Below are positions 26,253-36,000 of a stretch of 64,000 bases of DNA, piece after piece (positions within the stretch are counted from its first letter, which is position 1; each line of letters opens with the position of its first letter). Origin of the DNA: Neorhodopirellula pilleata (lineage in GTDB: Bacteria > Planctomycetota > Planctomycetia > Pirellulales > Pirellulaceae); NCBI RefSeq assembly GCF_007859915.1, contig NZ_SJPM01000001.1, forward strand, positions 1,333,086 through 1,397,085. Reading direction: 5' to 3'. A program made the position numbers and the translations under genes. The notes below the pieces were generated by a model. The model ran no database searches. It was not told the origin of the DNA and was given only the letters and a program-made list of their open reading frames with translations.

Positions 26253-27215
26253 CTAAGTTTGAACCCAGTCCATACCCAAGTCCAACCACGTTGCTTGATG
26301 CGTCAGTGCCCCGCTGCTGATGCGGTCCACGCCGGTTGCAGCGACCGCAGCGATCGTATCGATATTAACGTTTCCGGACGCTTCCAACTCCACGCTCACG
26401 CCCGCCGCGTCACGGGCCGCTACGGCCGCTCGCAAGTCTTCGAGCGAGAAATTATCGAGCAAGATAATATCGATGCCGGTCTCGAGAACCTGCTCGAATT
26501 GGTCGAGACCGTCGACTTCGATTTCCACCATTCGCGGCGCAAGGAGCTGGTTCACTTGCCCGCCCCGCATCGCGACAGCTCGTGTCGCCGCCTCCAGCGC
26601 CGAAAGCGGTTGGTCCGGCGATTGACTTGATCGGCCTAGCGCCAAGTGGTTATCCTTGATCAGGAACCCATCGTACAAGCCCGTGCGGTGGTTGTGTCCG
26701 CCTCCGCAAGTGACGGCGTACTTTTCCAAACGCCGCCACCCGGGTGTCGTCTTGCGGGTGTCGTAAAGTCTCGCATTGGTGCCCTCGATACGATCGACAT
26801 AATGCCGTGTTAACGTGGCCACACCACACATACGCGATAGCAAATTGAGAGTAACCCGTTCACTCGTCAAGAGATCCCTCGCGGAACCCGAAAGCTGAAC
26901 TAACGGCGTTCCAGGCTCAAACCGAACCCCTTCGCCGACAAGCACCTCGACCTCCAGGTCGGCATCGAACTCGTCGATGATCCACGGTGTCAATGCGATC
27001 CCGGCCGAAACGCCCGCACCGCGTGCAACAATTTGACACGCTCCCCGACGTTCGCTATCGATCATCGCGACGGTCGTCCAATCCAACGCCACATCGAGAT
27101 CCTCGGCGATCGACAAGCGGACCAATTGCCGCAGGTCGTTCTCGAGCAACTCGTCCATTACGACGGGTGAGTAATCGGGACGTTTTGTTGATGAATCTTC
27201 GGGTAAGCTGGTCAA
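26253..27215 (-). CDS. nadC: Nicotinate-nucleotide diphosphorylase (quinolinate phosphoribosyltransferase)
   Basis: 320 residues from TTG at 27215, chosen because AAGGA lies about nine bases upstream; ATG at 27158 (MDELLEN) is the alternative. NadC turns quinolinate and PRPP into nicotinate mononucleotide in de novo NAD synthesis. Family landmarks: LSIAEDLD; ERVTLNLLSRMCGVATLTR; the active-site segment RKTTPGWRRLEKYAVTCGG; HNHRTGLYDGFLIKDNH; VEIEVDGLDQFEQVLETG; ELEASGNV at the phosphate-binding strand; and GVDRISSGALT. Domain order is complete. Divergent from the next gene across 43 bases. nadA and nadB are not nearby. Confidence 0.95.
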   Translation of the reverse strand: MTSLPEDSSTKRPDYSPVVMDELLENDLRQLVRLSIAEDLDVALDWTTVAMIDSERRGACQIVARGAGVSAGIALTPWIIDEFDADLEVEVLVGEGVRFEPGTPLVQLSGSARDLLTSERVTLNLLSRMCGVATLTRHYVDRIEGTNARLYDTRKTTPGWRRLEKYAVTCGGGHNHRTGLYDGFLIKDNHLALGRSSQSPDQPLSALEAATRAVAMRGGQVNQLLAPRMVEIEVDGLDQFEQVLETGIDIILLDNFSLEDLRAAVAARDAAGVSVELEASGNVNIDTIAAVAATGVDRISSGALTHQATWLDLGMDWVQT

Positions 27216-27258
27216 CTCTGTCTTTCCTTGTACGCGAACGCTGTGATAACGTGACCTC

Positions 27259-27816
27259 ATGATAGGCGAATACAAGATCAACCGAACCACCCGAAGGTGC
27301 CACGTCAGCAACCGACCGCTGGAGCCTGGGGAAACCTATTATTCCGTCGTGACCGAACACGACGAAGATTTCAAACGGATCGACATTGCCGCCGATGCGT
27401 GGACCGGCCCGCCTGAGAATTGCGTCGGATACTGGAAAAACCGCGTCCCCCGGCCTGAAGAAAAAAAACGCGAACTGGCCCCGCCGGAAGTTCTAATCGA
27501 GATATTACGATCCATGACGGAGCCGTACCAAGCAAAAATGCGGTATCTGCTGGCGTTGATGTTGATGCGAAAACGGCATCTGCGCCCCGTCGAATCCGCC
27601 GCCTTGATTCGGTCCGAAAGCGACGCCAACGAACGGGCACCGAGCCCCAACGACGTCGCACAGGAGTCCGCCGAAGCCGACACGAGCGAGCAGATGGAGC
27701 TGGAGTCCAATTTGGACGGTTCGACCGTATCGGTGGTCGTATGTGACATTGCCGCGAGCGAAGCGGAAAGCCTACAAGCACAATTGGTCGATCTGCTTTA
27801 TCGCGAAGTGGAATAA
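27259..27816 (+). CDS. Unknown small protein
   Basis: 185 residues, ATG start at 27259. The N-terminus INRTTRRCHVSNRPLEPGE is reminiscent of zinc-ribbon starts, but only one Cys of the usual pair is present, so metal binding is doubtful. A conserved-looking middle follows (DAWTGPPENCVGYWKNRVP, then IEILRSMTEPYQAKMRYLLALMLMRKRHL), and then an acidic Ser/Glu tail ending VVVCDIAASEAESLQAQ. I have seen this start in planctomycete proteins without a function. The gene is divergent from nadC and followed 42 bases later by a family C copy. Confidence 0.65.
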   Translation: MIGEYKINRTTRRCHVSNRPLEPGETYYSVVTEHDEDFKRIDIAADAWTGPPENCVGYWKNRVPRPEEKKRELAPPEVLIEILRSMTEPYQAKMRYLLALMLMRKRHLRPVESAALIRSESDANERAPSPNDVAQESAEADTSEQMELESNLDGSTVSVVVCDIAASEAESLQAQLVDLLYREVE

Positions 27817-27881
27817 GACAGTTCAAGCCAAACGATTTTGGGAAGGACCCCGCATTCGTGTTCCGCTGCTTTTATTCGACC

Positions 27882-27936
27882 GTAGTGAATCTTGTTAAAG
27901 ATCCCGTGCCGGATCGATCTCTAACGAGATCCACTA
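27882..27936. repeat. Family C copy 3, degenerate
   Basis: Only the inner palindrome is present: GTAGTGAATCTTGTTAAAG (27882) facing a diverged GATCTCTAACGAGATCCAC (27916-27934). Outer GCGGGATC arms are missing. It overlaps the open 5' region of the lipoprotein gene. Confidence 0.8.
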
Positions 27937-27965
27937 TCCGAACATGGAGATGCGTCGGTCTACTG

Positions 27966-28940
27966 GTGACGCGAGTGGTCCTGACGTTGGTGGCATTGGC
28001 GTGGACCAATGGTTGCTCCCGATCGGTCCCCGTTTCGACCGCACCACCACCACCGCCGATCTTCGACACCACCCCGGACATCAACGCCTTAGCAGCCGCG
28101 ATCAATCGCACCGATGCGATTCGCGAACTTTCGACGAACTCCGCATCGCTGGACGTGCTGAGCATGACCGCCGTCCCCAAGCTGACGGCCAACATGCACC
28201 TGCAACGCGAACGCAACTTTCGACTCAAGGCCAGCATCCCGATCATCATGGGCAGCGGCATTGATTTGGGAAGTAACAACAATGAGTTTTGGTTCGAAGT
28301 CCCCGAAGGCATGACCCAAACGCTTTACTATGCCAACCACCAACAATACGCCAGCCAACTCAATCGGGCGATTCTGCCGGTCGACCCGAGTTGGATGATC
28401 GAGGCGATCGGTCTGGCGAGACTCGATCCACAAACCGTGTTATCCGGACCGGTAACCCGTACCGACGGATTGATCGAAGTCCGCAGCGCCATTGCCACCC
28501 CGGCGGGCACCTATCAGCGGGTCTGTTTCATCGAACCGCAGGCCGGCTACATCACCCACTTGTTTCTTTACGCCCCCGATCAACGATTGGTCGCCAAGAG
28601 TCACGCGACGAAGCACCAATACTACGAATCGGTCAACAGTGTCTTGCCGCACGCGGTTAAGATGGAACTGTACCCGTCGACCGGCCCGCCACTGGCGATC
28701 CAGCTCGACGTGGCATCCTACAGCGTCAATCAATTGCTCTCCGGCGATCCACAATTGTTTGCCATGCCCGAGACCCGCAACCGCGTCGATCTGTTGCAAA
28801 TCAGCGGACTGGCCATGACCCCCAATGCCGCCGCCGGATCACCATGGGCCCAACCGATCACGAACGCATCGGGCCCCCCCACCGCCTACACCGCCAACGG
28901 TCCGACCGGCCCACCGATGCGAGGAATTCGTTACGAGTAA
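27966..28940 (+). CDS. Putative lipoprotein of the LolA/LolB-like type
   Basis: 324 residues from GTG at 27966 (alternative GTG 27975); the open frame back to GTG at 27858 runs through the family C repeat and is unlikely to be translated. The N-terminus VTRVVLTLVALAWTNGCS is a lipoprotein signal with Cys after Asn-Gly. Next is a Pro-rich linker (PPPPPIFD) and a beta-rich body (LSMTAVPKLTANMHLQ, FRLKASIPIIMGSGIDLG, FWFEVPEGM, TYQRVCFIEPQAGYITHLFLY) like the half-barrel of LolA/LolB or VioE proteins that carry lipids or lipoproteins. A fold-level guess only. Followed by a hexamer array. Confidence 0.6.
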   Translation: MTRVVLTLVALAWTNGCSRSVPVSTAPPPPPIFDTTPDINALAAAINRTDAIRELSTNSASLDVLSMTAVPKLTANMHLQRERNFRLKASIPIIMGSGIDLGSNNNEFWFEVPEGMTQTLYYANHQQYASQLNRAILPVDPSWMIEAIGLARLDPQTVLSGPVTRTDGLIEVRSAIATPAGTYQRVCFIEPQAGYITHLFLYAPDQRLVAKSHATKHQYYESVNSVLPHAVKMELYPSTGPPLAIQLDVASYSVNQLLSGDPQLFAMPETRNRVDLLQISGLAMTPNAAAGSPWAQPITNASGPPTAYTANGPTGPPMRGIRYE

Positions 28941-28961
28941 CAACCTCCGACATTAGCTATC

Positions 28962-29069
28962 AAACCTAAACCTAAACTTAAACTTAAACTTAAACCGGCT
29001 GTCACCCTGTCCGCAGGACAGAGACGCCTAGCAATCGCGGATTGTCGGAGAAGTTTAGGTTTAAGTTGA
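28962..29069. repeat. Hexamer array pair, locus 3
   Basis: AAACCT/AAACTT hexamers (28962-28996) face AGTTTAGGTTTAAG (29051-29069). The spacer contains CTGTCCGCAGGACAG. Lies between two convergent genes. Confidence 0.88.
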
Positions 29070-29083
29070 CAAGCAGAACCAAC

Positions 29084-30496
29084 TCACACCATTCGCATTT
29101 TCTGCCAACTGCCTTGTAGGTATCGAGCGGCCATCGCGACGGCCAGCGAGATCACCCAGCACGTCAACACCCACCACCACCAATTCAGCGCGACATCGAC
29201 GCTGGGGGTGCCAAGCTCCCAATCCGGCTCCAACGCGATCCCGATGGCCAAGGCGATGATCGATACGGATAAACCGGCAAGCAATACGAACCACGTGTCA
29301 CCGGCCCCTCGCAGGACCCCCGCCAAGATCAACTGGGTCGCGTCGAGCAAAACGTAGATCGCGACGAATCCCAATAAACCTTCGGCGATTCGCAGTGACA
29401 TTGTCGGGTCGGACGCAACTCCATCGGACGTCAATGCCGGCGGACTGAGTTCATACAGTGAAATCAACAACTCGGCACCGAACCAATACGCCAGCGCCCA
29501 AGCGGCCGCGTATGCCCATGCGATCAACAATGCCGCGTGAACCCTGGCAATCGCGAAACGCGGACCGCTGCGGACCAAATGCTGTCCGACTAAAACCGAC
29601 GCGGCGATCGACATACCAACGAGCGGGATGAACGCGATCATATTGAAGTTGATTGCCATCGTCGTCGCTTGCAACGGAACATCACCGAGTCGTCCGATCA
29701 TCAACACGATCACCGTGAACGCACCGGCCTCGGTCGTGTACATCAACCCGGCCGGGAAGCCGAAGTAGATCAAACGCGACATCATCCGGCGGTCCCAGCA
29801 CAAACCGCGAAGGATTCCATAGGTGTGACGGAAACGCGGGCGCAGCAAGATCGCGCCATAACAAATCGGCTTGAACCAAAACGCGATCACGCTGGCGATC
29901 CCAGCCCCCACGATTCCCAACTCTCCGATCCGGTCACCTTGACCACCCCACCATGCCGGGTCGAGTCCGAAGATCAAGATCGCATCGAGGACCAGATTCA
30001 ATAAACCAGAAAAGACACTAACGATCGCGATCGTTCGTGTGCGGTGGGTGCCGGAAAAGAAACCCGACAGCGCGGTTTGCATCACCTCGGCGGCTCCGCC
30101 CCACATCAGCACACGAAAATAGACCGCTTCCATTGGGATCAACTTCGGTGTTTGGCCGGTCCACTGAAACAGTCGTTCGGCGTTCCATCCGAGGATCAAG
30201 AACAGCGGCATCGTGGCGAGCGAAAACCAAATCGACTGCCATAGCAAACGCCCGATCCGACTGCGTTGCCCGGCCCCGACGTATTGACTGGCGATCGCGC
30301 CGGTCATTGAGGCGATACCGACGAACACGCAGATGCAGACCCAGAACAAATTGCCCGCCGCCATCGCCGCTCCCATCTGCGACGGTTCATGCCACAACAA
30401 AAACGTTCGGTCGACAAAGAGTACTAGCGAGAACATGCCGGTGCTGATCATCAGCGGGACCGCCACCCGCAGGACCTCGGCGATCGCCTGCTTCAT
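29084..30496 (-). CDS. MATE family efflux transporter
   Basis: 470 residues with 12 predicted helices in two homologous halves, as MATE proteins have. The N-half has [23 protein letters not shown] and [12 protein letters not shown]; the second half [17 protein letters not shown] and [13 protein letters not shown], the typical repeated G-x-x-A-S-x-x-V-G-Q-x-x-G/A elements. Drug or cation export driven by Na+ or H+; the substrate cannot be read. It overlaps nusB by four bases (ATGA), so it is translationally coupled to it. Confidence 0.92.
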   Translation of the reverse strand: MKQAIAEVLRVAVPLMISTGMFSLVLFVDRTFLLWHEPSQMGAAMAAGNLFWVCICVFVGIASMTGAIASQYVGAGQRSRIGRLLWQSIWFSLATMPLFLILGWNAERLFQWTGQTPKLIPMEAVYFRVLMWGGAAEVMQTALSGFFSGTHRTRTIAIVSVFSGLLNLVLDAILIFGLDPAWWGGQGDRIGELGIVGAGIASVIAFWFKPICYGAILLRPRFRHTYGILRGLCWDRRMMSRLIYFGFPAGLMYTTEAGAFTVIVLMIGRLGDVPLQATTMAINFNMIAFIPLVGMSIAASVLVGQHLVRSGPRFAIARVHAALLIAWAYAAAWALAYWFGAELLISLYELSPPALTSDGVASDPTMSLRIAEGLLGFVAIYVLLDATQLILAGVLRGAGDTWFVLLAGLSVSIIALAIGIALEPDWELGTPSVDVALNWWWWVLTCWVISLAVAMAARYLQGSWQKMRMV

Positions 30497-30915
30497 ACCG
30501 TCGTCACGGCACCGGACGCTTTCTTAAACAACCGATCCAGGACGCCGTTGATGAACCGTGGGCTGTTCTCGCCGCCGTAACGACGCGCCAACGTCAACGC
30601 TTCACTGATCGCGACCTGGCCGGGCGTTTCGGCGAACAGAATTTCATAGGCACCTAATCGCAACACATTACGATCGGTCACCGGCATTCGGTTGAGCGCC
30701 CAATTGGTCGATAGCTTTTTCAACTCAACGTCGATCGAGTCGCGATGCTGCAACGTACCTTCGAGCAGTTCGGTCGCAAAGGTCGAAAGCAATTTCCGAC
30801 CCTGTAAACGCGAACGAATGAACCGGCTCCGCGCATCAACATCTCGCCAATCATTCAGATCGGCTTCATAGAGAAGTTGCAAGACAATTTCGCGGGCGCG
30901 TCGACGTGTAGCCAT
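30493..30915 (-). CDS. nusB: Transcription antitermination factor NusB
   Basis: 140 residues from ATG at 30915 ([17 protein letters not shown]); an upstream ATG at 30951 adds 12 unrelated residues. All-helical protein, Arg-rich start ([10 protein letters not shown]), middle [33 protein letters not shown] and [31 protein letters not shown] are the hallmarks of NusB. It binds boxA RNA with NusE for rRNA antitermination. ATGA overlap with the MATE gene downstream makes a two-gene unit; the upstream side is a tandem-repeat tract. Confidence 0.95.
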   Translation of the reverse strand: MATRRRAREIVLQLLYEADLNDWRDVDARSRFIRSRLQGRKLLSTFATELLEGTLQHRDSIDVELKKLSTNWALNRMPVTDRNVLRLGAYEILFAETPGQVAISEALTLARRYGGENSPRFINGVLDRLFKKASGAVTTV

Positions 30916-30962
30916 GAAGATAACATGCCTTGCCGACCCTAGAATTGTCAACGGGTGCTCAG

Positions 30963-31009
30963 TGGCTATTGGCTATTGGCTATTGGCTATTGGCTATTGG
31001 CTATTGGCT
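30963..31009. repeat. 7-bp tandem repeat (TGGCTAT)
   Basis: Nearly seven perfect copies of TGGCTAT in a row, beginning about 45 bases upstream of the nusB start, in the leader of nusB-MATE. A length-variable tract in this place could alter leader or promoter spacing, but no promoter motif was identified. Confidence 0.95.
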
Positions 31010-31016
31010 CAACTGA

Positions 31017-31142
31017 CTTAAACCTAAACCTAAACTTAAACCTAAACTCGCCTGCAACATGTCCGCAGGACCTACACGCCGTGCGAGCTTCGCTCGGTGG
31101 GGTTTAAGTTTAAGTTTAGGTTTAGGTTTAGGTTTAAGTTTT
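31017..31142. repeat. Hexamer array pair, locus 4
   Basis: AAACCT/AAACTT hexamers (31017-31048) face GTTTAAG/GTTTAGG (31102-31142). Spacer holds GTCCGCAGGAC and GAGCTTCGCTCGGTGGGG, the latter close to that at locus 1. Confidence 0.9.
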
Positions 31143-31157
31143 CAAAACACTGATAGT

Positions 31158-31278
31158 GGGCTGGGTCGCAGCGATAGTGGAGCCCCGGCAGGCTGTTGTT
31201 CGATCGCAAAAAGCTAATCGCCAACAGCCAATTCGCCCACTGCCGGGTGTGCGTCGCAGAGCCTCCTTCACCCAGCCT
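31158..31278. repeat. Short dispersed repeat, copy 2, with facing arm
   Basis: GGCTGGGTCGCAGCGATAG and GGAGCCCCGGCA (31158-31190), then a partly complementary arm TGCCGGGTGTGCGTCGCAG..CACCCAGCC (31240-31277). The two arms enclose about 45 bases, giving an imperfect inverted repeat. The 31010-31310 spacer has no gene. Confidence 0.7.
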
Positions 31279-31310
31279 ACTCAACCGCCAGCCTACTCAA
31301 CCTCAGGCGG

Positions 31311-31643
31311 CTAGGCTTGGAACGAGCTTCCGCATCCGCAGCTCTTCACTGCGTTGGGGTTATTGAACGTGAAGCCTTGCTTTTCCAAACTGTCGAACCA
31401 ATCGACTTCGGTGCCGTCGAGATACAGCGCACTCTTCTTGTCGACCACGACGCTGACGCCGTGATGTTCGTATTTTGAATCCGTCTTTTCGTCGTAGCTG
31501 TCGTCGAAGTTCAACGTGTAATTGAATCCGCTGCAACCTCCGCCGGCGACGCCGATACGAAGCAGCATCGAGTCATCAAAATTGTGTTCTTTGCGGAAAC
31601 GAATGACTTCTTCAGCGGCACGTTCGGTCAGTTTGATGGCCAT
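31311..31643 (-). CDS. A-type iron-sulfur carrier (HesB/IscA/ErpA family)
   Basis: 110 residues. Cys37 in [12 protein letters not shown] and Cys102 and Cys104 in the C-terminal [10 protein letters not shown] are the three cluster-binding cysteines of A-type carriers, which deliver Fe-S clusters to apoproteins. [20 protein letters not shown] is the conserved core. E. coli ErpA and IscA cannot be distinguished from one another here by sequence alone. Divergent from ribD, 150 bases apart. It may serve the Fe-S proteins of this window such as EpmB. Confidence 0.95.
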   Translation of the reverse strand: MAIKLTERAAEEVIRFRKEHNFDDSMLLRIGVAGGGCSGFNYTLNFDDSYDEKTDSKYEHHGVSVVVDKKSALYLDGTEVDWFDSLEKQGFTFNNPNAVKSCGCGSSFQA

Positions 31644-31793
31644 CTTGGGGGTGAACCTCCGGAAGGATGGAAATAGATGTGTTGGTGAGAACCGTTCTCA
31701 TTGTACCCACGGTCAAGCCTTCACGGCAAGTCAATGTGGAATTCACTTGGTAAACTGATCAAAACGAACATAACCCTTTCCGAGTTTGCATTG

Positions 31794-32936
31794 ATGACGC
31801 ATCCAAACGCCCCCGATCCGGACGAACTTTGGATGAACGAAGCGTTGGAACTCGCCGCTTTGGGGCAGGGATATGTTGAGCCAAACCCGATGGTGGGGTG
31901 TGTCCTCGTACGCGACGGATGCATGATCGGGAGGGGTTACCACCAGATCTACGGCGGTGCACACGCGGAAGTCAACGCGTTGGAGGACTGCTCGAGTTCC
32001 GGTGAGGTTCCCCAAGGTTCGACCGCTTACGTGACGCTGGAACCGTGTTGCCATTTCGGCAAAACACCGCCTTGCGCCGATGCCCTGATTCGTGCCCGCG
32101 TCGCTCGGGTCGTTGTCGCGGTCACCGATCCGTTTCCTGCCGTCGACGGAGGCGGGATAAAGCGACTTCGAGAATCCGGGATCGAAGTCATCACCGGCGT
32201 CGGCGCCGACAAATCCGAGCGATTGTTGGCTCCCTATTTGAAACGCGTGCGAACCGGTCGGCCATGGGTGATCGCCAAATGGGCGATGAGCATGGACGGT
32301 CGGATCGCAACATCGACCGGGGAGAGCCAATGGATCACCGGGAACGAGTCTCGTTATGAGGTCCATCAACTTCGCGGACGGGTCGACGCGATCGCCGTGG
32401 GCATGGGAACAGTGATCGCCGATGACCCTCTGTTGACGGCCCGCCACGGCGGACCGCGGACTCCGATTCGGATCGTCTTTGCCCGTCACCGCGTGCCGGA
32501 CTTGAAGAGTCAACTCGTGCGGACCGGTTCGGAAACGCCGACCTGGATCGTCGCGGGACCTGCCATCGCCGATAGTGACCTGGCACTACTGGCCGATCAT
32601 GATGTCGAGACGATGCGTTGCGACAGCGAGAACTCGGTCGATATGGTCGACGAAGTCCTTCAGCGGTTAGCACGCGAGGACAATCTATCGGGGCGTCCGA
32701 TCTCGAACCTAATGATCGAAGGCGGTGGCGGGTTATTAGGTAGCTTTGCTGCAGCCCATCAGATCGACGAAGCCCACGTTTATTTAGGCGCCAAGTTGAT
32801 CGGCGGACTGAAGTCACTTGGTCCCTTCGGCGATCCCGGATTCCCTCGCCTTGCCGACGCCACACGCTTTGAAATTCAAAGCGTCCAAACGTTCGGGCCT
32901 GATGTCCGGGCGATCTACCGTCGGATCAAAGATTGA
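31794..32936 (+). CDS. ribD: Riboflavin biosynthesis protein RibD (deaminase-reductase)
   Basis: 380 residues from ATG at 31794 (MTHPNAPDPDELW); the open frame upstream of it is not used. Bifunctional: residues 1-145 are the zinc deaminase, with GAHAEVNAL supplying His and catalytic Glu and LEPCCHFGKTPPC the two zinc Cys; the rest is the NADPH reductase, with AKWAMSMDGRIATSTGESQWITG, GRVDAIAVGMGTVIADDP and the closing LMIEGGGGLLGSF. It makes the ribityl pyrimidine of riboflavin. No FMN riboswitch element could be recognised in the 150-base leader, and no other rib gene is adjacent. Confidence 0.95.
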   Translation: MTHPNAPDPDELWMNEALELAALGQGYVEPNPMVGCVLVRDGCMIGRGYHQIYGGAHAEVNALEDCSSSGEVPQGSTAYVTLEPCCHFGKTPPCADALIRARVARVVVAVTDPFPAVDGGGIKRLRESGIEVITGVGADKSERLLAPYLKRVRTGRPWVIAKWAMSMDGRIATSTGESQWITGNESRYEVHQLRGRVDAIAVGMGTVIADDPLLTARHGGPRTPIRIVFARHRVPDLKSQLVRTGSETPTWIVAGPAIADSDLALLADHDVETMRCDSENSVDMVDEVLQRLAREDNLSGRPISNLMIEGGGGLLGSFAAAHQIDEAHVYLGAKLIGGLKSLGPFGDPGFPRLADATRFEIQSVQTFGPDVRAIYRRIKD

Positions 32937-32962
32937 ACCTTGAGTCCATCGTGAGGCTCACC

Positions 32963-33030
32963 GTCGCGAAACTCGCCAAGAGTTTCGGCGATCGGCACTC
33001 CAGGCCGAAACTCTTAGCGAGTTTCGCTCC
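32963..33030. repeat. Family D inverted repeat, copy 6
   Basis: Left arm CGCGAAACTCGCCAAGAGTTTCGG and right arm CCGAAACTCTTAGCGAGTTTCGC, one mismatch over 23 bases; about 20 bases between. The cleanest copy of the family. Fills the convergent gap after ribD and the VWA gene and could serve as a bidirectional transcript end. Confidence 0.85.
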
Positions 33031-33055
33031 CCTAAGATTCAATCTTGATGACGCC

Positions 33056-36000
33056 TTAGTTACCGAAACCGCCGCCACCACCACCAGCGCCGGCACCAAC
33101 TCCGGCACCGGCACCGGCACCACCAGCTCCACCGGCTCCACCTCCTCCGCCTCCGGTATCACCGGTGACGAAGTTGAACGTGGTGACGTCGCCGATCTGC
33201 GAGAACAACGGCGCGGGACTGATCCGAACATACCGACGGTCGGCCGAAATGATCGCCAACGCCAAGAGCGAAGCCCCCTCCGGGATCGTAGTGATTTCAG
33301 GCCGGTAACCGACAGCTCCCTGTGGGAAGAAACCGCGCCCGTTGTTGCCGATCGGTCCGGTCAATCGCGGATCGTTACCGCCCGATGAACTCAGTGACGG
33401 GAAGTCCCGAAGGAAGTCTTGCAGGATCTCTTGATTGCCGATCCCAGGTCCGGCCGCCGGACCGGCAAATTGACCGAGCACTTCCCGGCCGGCTTGTCGC
33501 CCGAATTCTTGCAGGTGCGCCAATTGTGCCTCGGCGAGTTCCTCTTTGCGCTGACCGGATCGGACTTCGAAGACAACCAGTGCGTTTTTCTCCATCAATG
33601 GAATCTCTTGGCGGATGAATTTTTGTGTCTCGCGTCCGATGTCGGTGAGAATCTCGACGGTGACTTTCCCCGTCGAAACGTTCCCCCAGACCCGGCGCAA
33701 CAACACACGGTACTCGCCGCTGAATCCTTTCGGGCAAATGTAGGTTTCGCAAATTTGACCGGCCGGATCATCACCGGCACCGGGGAACGCATCGGCGAGC
33801 AGGCTTCCACCTCCGGCGCTCGTCGGTGTCTCCAACGAGCAGACCGTTCCGGCGGGTTCTTCAACTGCCAAGTCAATGTCCGCGTCGCCTGTCCAACAGA
33901 CGCGAACGATCGCGTCGTGCGATGCGGCCCGACGGAGCGCTTCGCTGAAACTTGCCGCTGCCTCGGTGTTGCCCTTGGCGAGTAAATCTTGGTGCGTCGC
34001 GCGGGCGACCAAGCGAGCCTCTTCGACGAGCGGTTGCATTTTTTCAGGCCAAGCTTGACTGAGCACGCCTTCGCAGGCCCAAGCCAGGTCGTCGGGGCTT
34101 CCGAGTCGCTGCGCCAATCGCAAACCGGTTACATAAGGTTCGCGGCGGTTCGGATCGATGTTGGCGAATTGGCGGCACAACCTCATCGCCGCTGCATCAC
34201 GACCGATCGCTTCGAGGCGCCCGATCACATTCAATACATCGTCAGGGGTTTCTGCAAAATCGACGGCCGACAAGAGTGCACGTTCGACTTCGCTATCTTC
34301 CGCACCGGTCGCTGCTAAGGCGATCGCGTACGCTTGATACATCCAAGGTTGGATATGTCCGGCCGAGATCGCTCCCGCGATGACGGCGCGGATGTCGTCG
34401 AAACGTTCTTTCGCTTCGTCTTCCTTGCCCGCCTCTTGAGACGACGCCACTTTCACGTTGAGTTCGCCGACGGTGGCTTTGACGCGACGATCGAGCACGG
34501 TCAAGGCTTCAGCCGAATCGATCTTTAGTCCAACGAAATACTGTCTCCATAAGTCGTCCTTGGATTGGCCTTCGACGGCTTTCAACCGAATCGGTCCGAA
34601 GTCATTAGCACTCGGTTTGGTAGAAGTCGACGTGGCCGATGTCTCCGATGCCGAGCGGATATCTGATGAGGGTGTCGATGTTGCGGTATCGCGCACCGGA
34701 GTCGAGCCGGCCGAAGCTTTTTGGCTCTGTGGAATGTCATCGGGAACGACAAACATGCCACCTCCGCCGCCCATTCCGCCTCCGCCCATGCCACCGCCAC
34801 CCATGCCACCGCCGCCCATGCCGCCACCCATACCACCACCCATGCCGCCGCCCATACCACCGCCCATGCCACCACCGCCACCGAGGGCGATGACGGGAAC
34901 GACGAGGTCGCCGACGGGATAGACCTTCGTGACCAAGTTGGTTTCGGCGTCTTCTTGAGTCGTGATGTTGAGCACTTCGTCCTGGATCATGTAGGTCAAT
35001 TCCAAGTCACGCAGCATCAAACGCAAGAACGATCGCAACGACACGTTCTCGAGTGAAACGTCCACCGGTGTATCTTCGGTCAGACCAATCCCTTCAAGAG
35101 CGGCCCGGTTGATGATGATCGGAATGTCGTGCTGTTCGGCCAACACACGAACCGCTTCGTTGAGTGGTGTTTCGAGAAACTGGTTGGATGTTTCGTCATC
35201 CAAGGTCGCTTCGATCCGTCGTTCCGTTTCGCTGTCACCGACCAGTTCGATCGCACCGTATTTCTCAATACGTCGACGGCTGAGTCGTTGCCAAACGTCC
35301 GCATCGGGATAAATGATCGGAGGATCATCGACGAACGGAATCGCGGACTTAAGCACCAACGAGAACGCGTCGATGAAGTTGCGTTCTCGAATTTGTTTGT
35401 AGCGACGGTCACGTGCGTACGTTTGCAACGCCAATGTCTGCTCGGGGGCTTGGTGTCCGATGACGCTGTCGAAGGTGATGGTATCGCCCGCCATGCGAGC
35501 GATTTCGAGCGCCACGCCACTGTCCGCTTCGACATAACGACCTTCGTCGATGAGCGCGTTCATTTGCGCCGAGAGGGTCTTGATCCGGGCTTCACGCCGG
35601 AAGGTTTCTTCAAGTAATCGAGCCGACGCGGTTGCCCCTGCTGCGATTTGTTCGAGGTTGGCTTGCTGTTCCAAGAAAGCGGCTTCGCGGGCGGACGCGA
35701 TTTGGATCGATGCGCGAACTTCGCCGATCAATTCACGACGCAATTGCGGATCGATATCTGGTGTTGTTTCCACGCGGGCGAGCAGACTCTTCAGACTACC
35801 TGCCACGCCGAGCGGATCTTGGCGAATCAAACGACGAGCTTCTCGAAGCTGTGCCCGTACTTCGGCACGCAACCGTCCTTCCTCTCGGCTTCGCAATCCC
35901 TCGACGCGTTGCATCAACTCACCGCCCGATTCGAGCAACTCGTCGTCACCAGCGGGCATTCCGAAGCCGCCATCAAGACCACCACCGAACTGGTTCGGTG

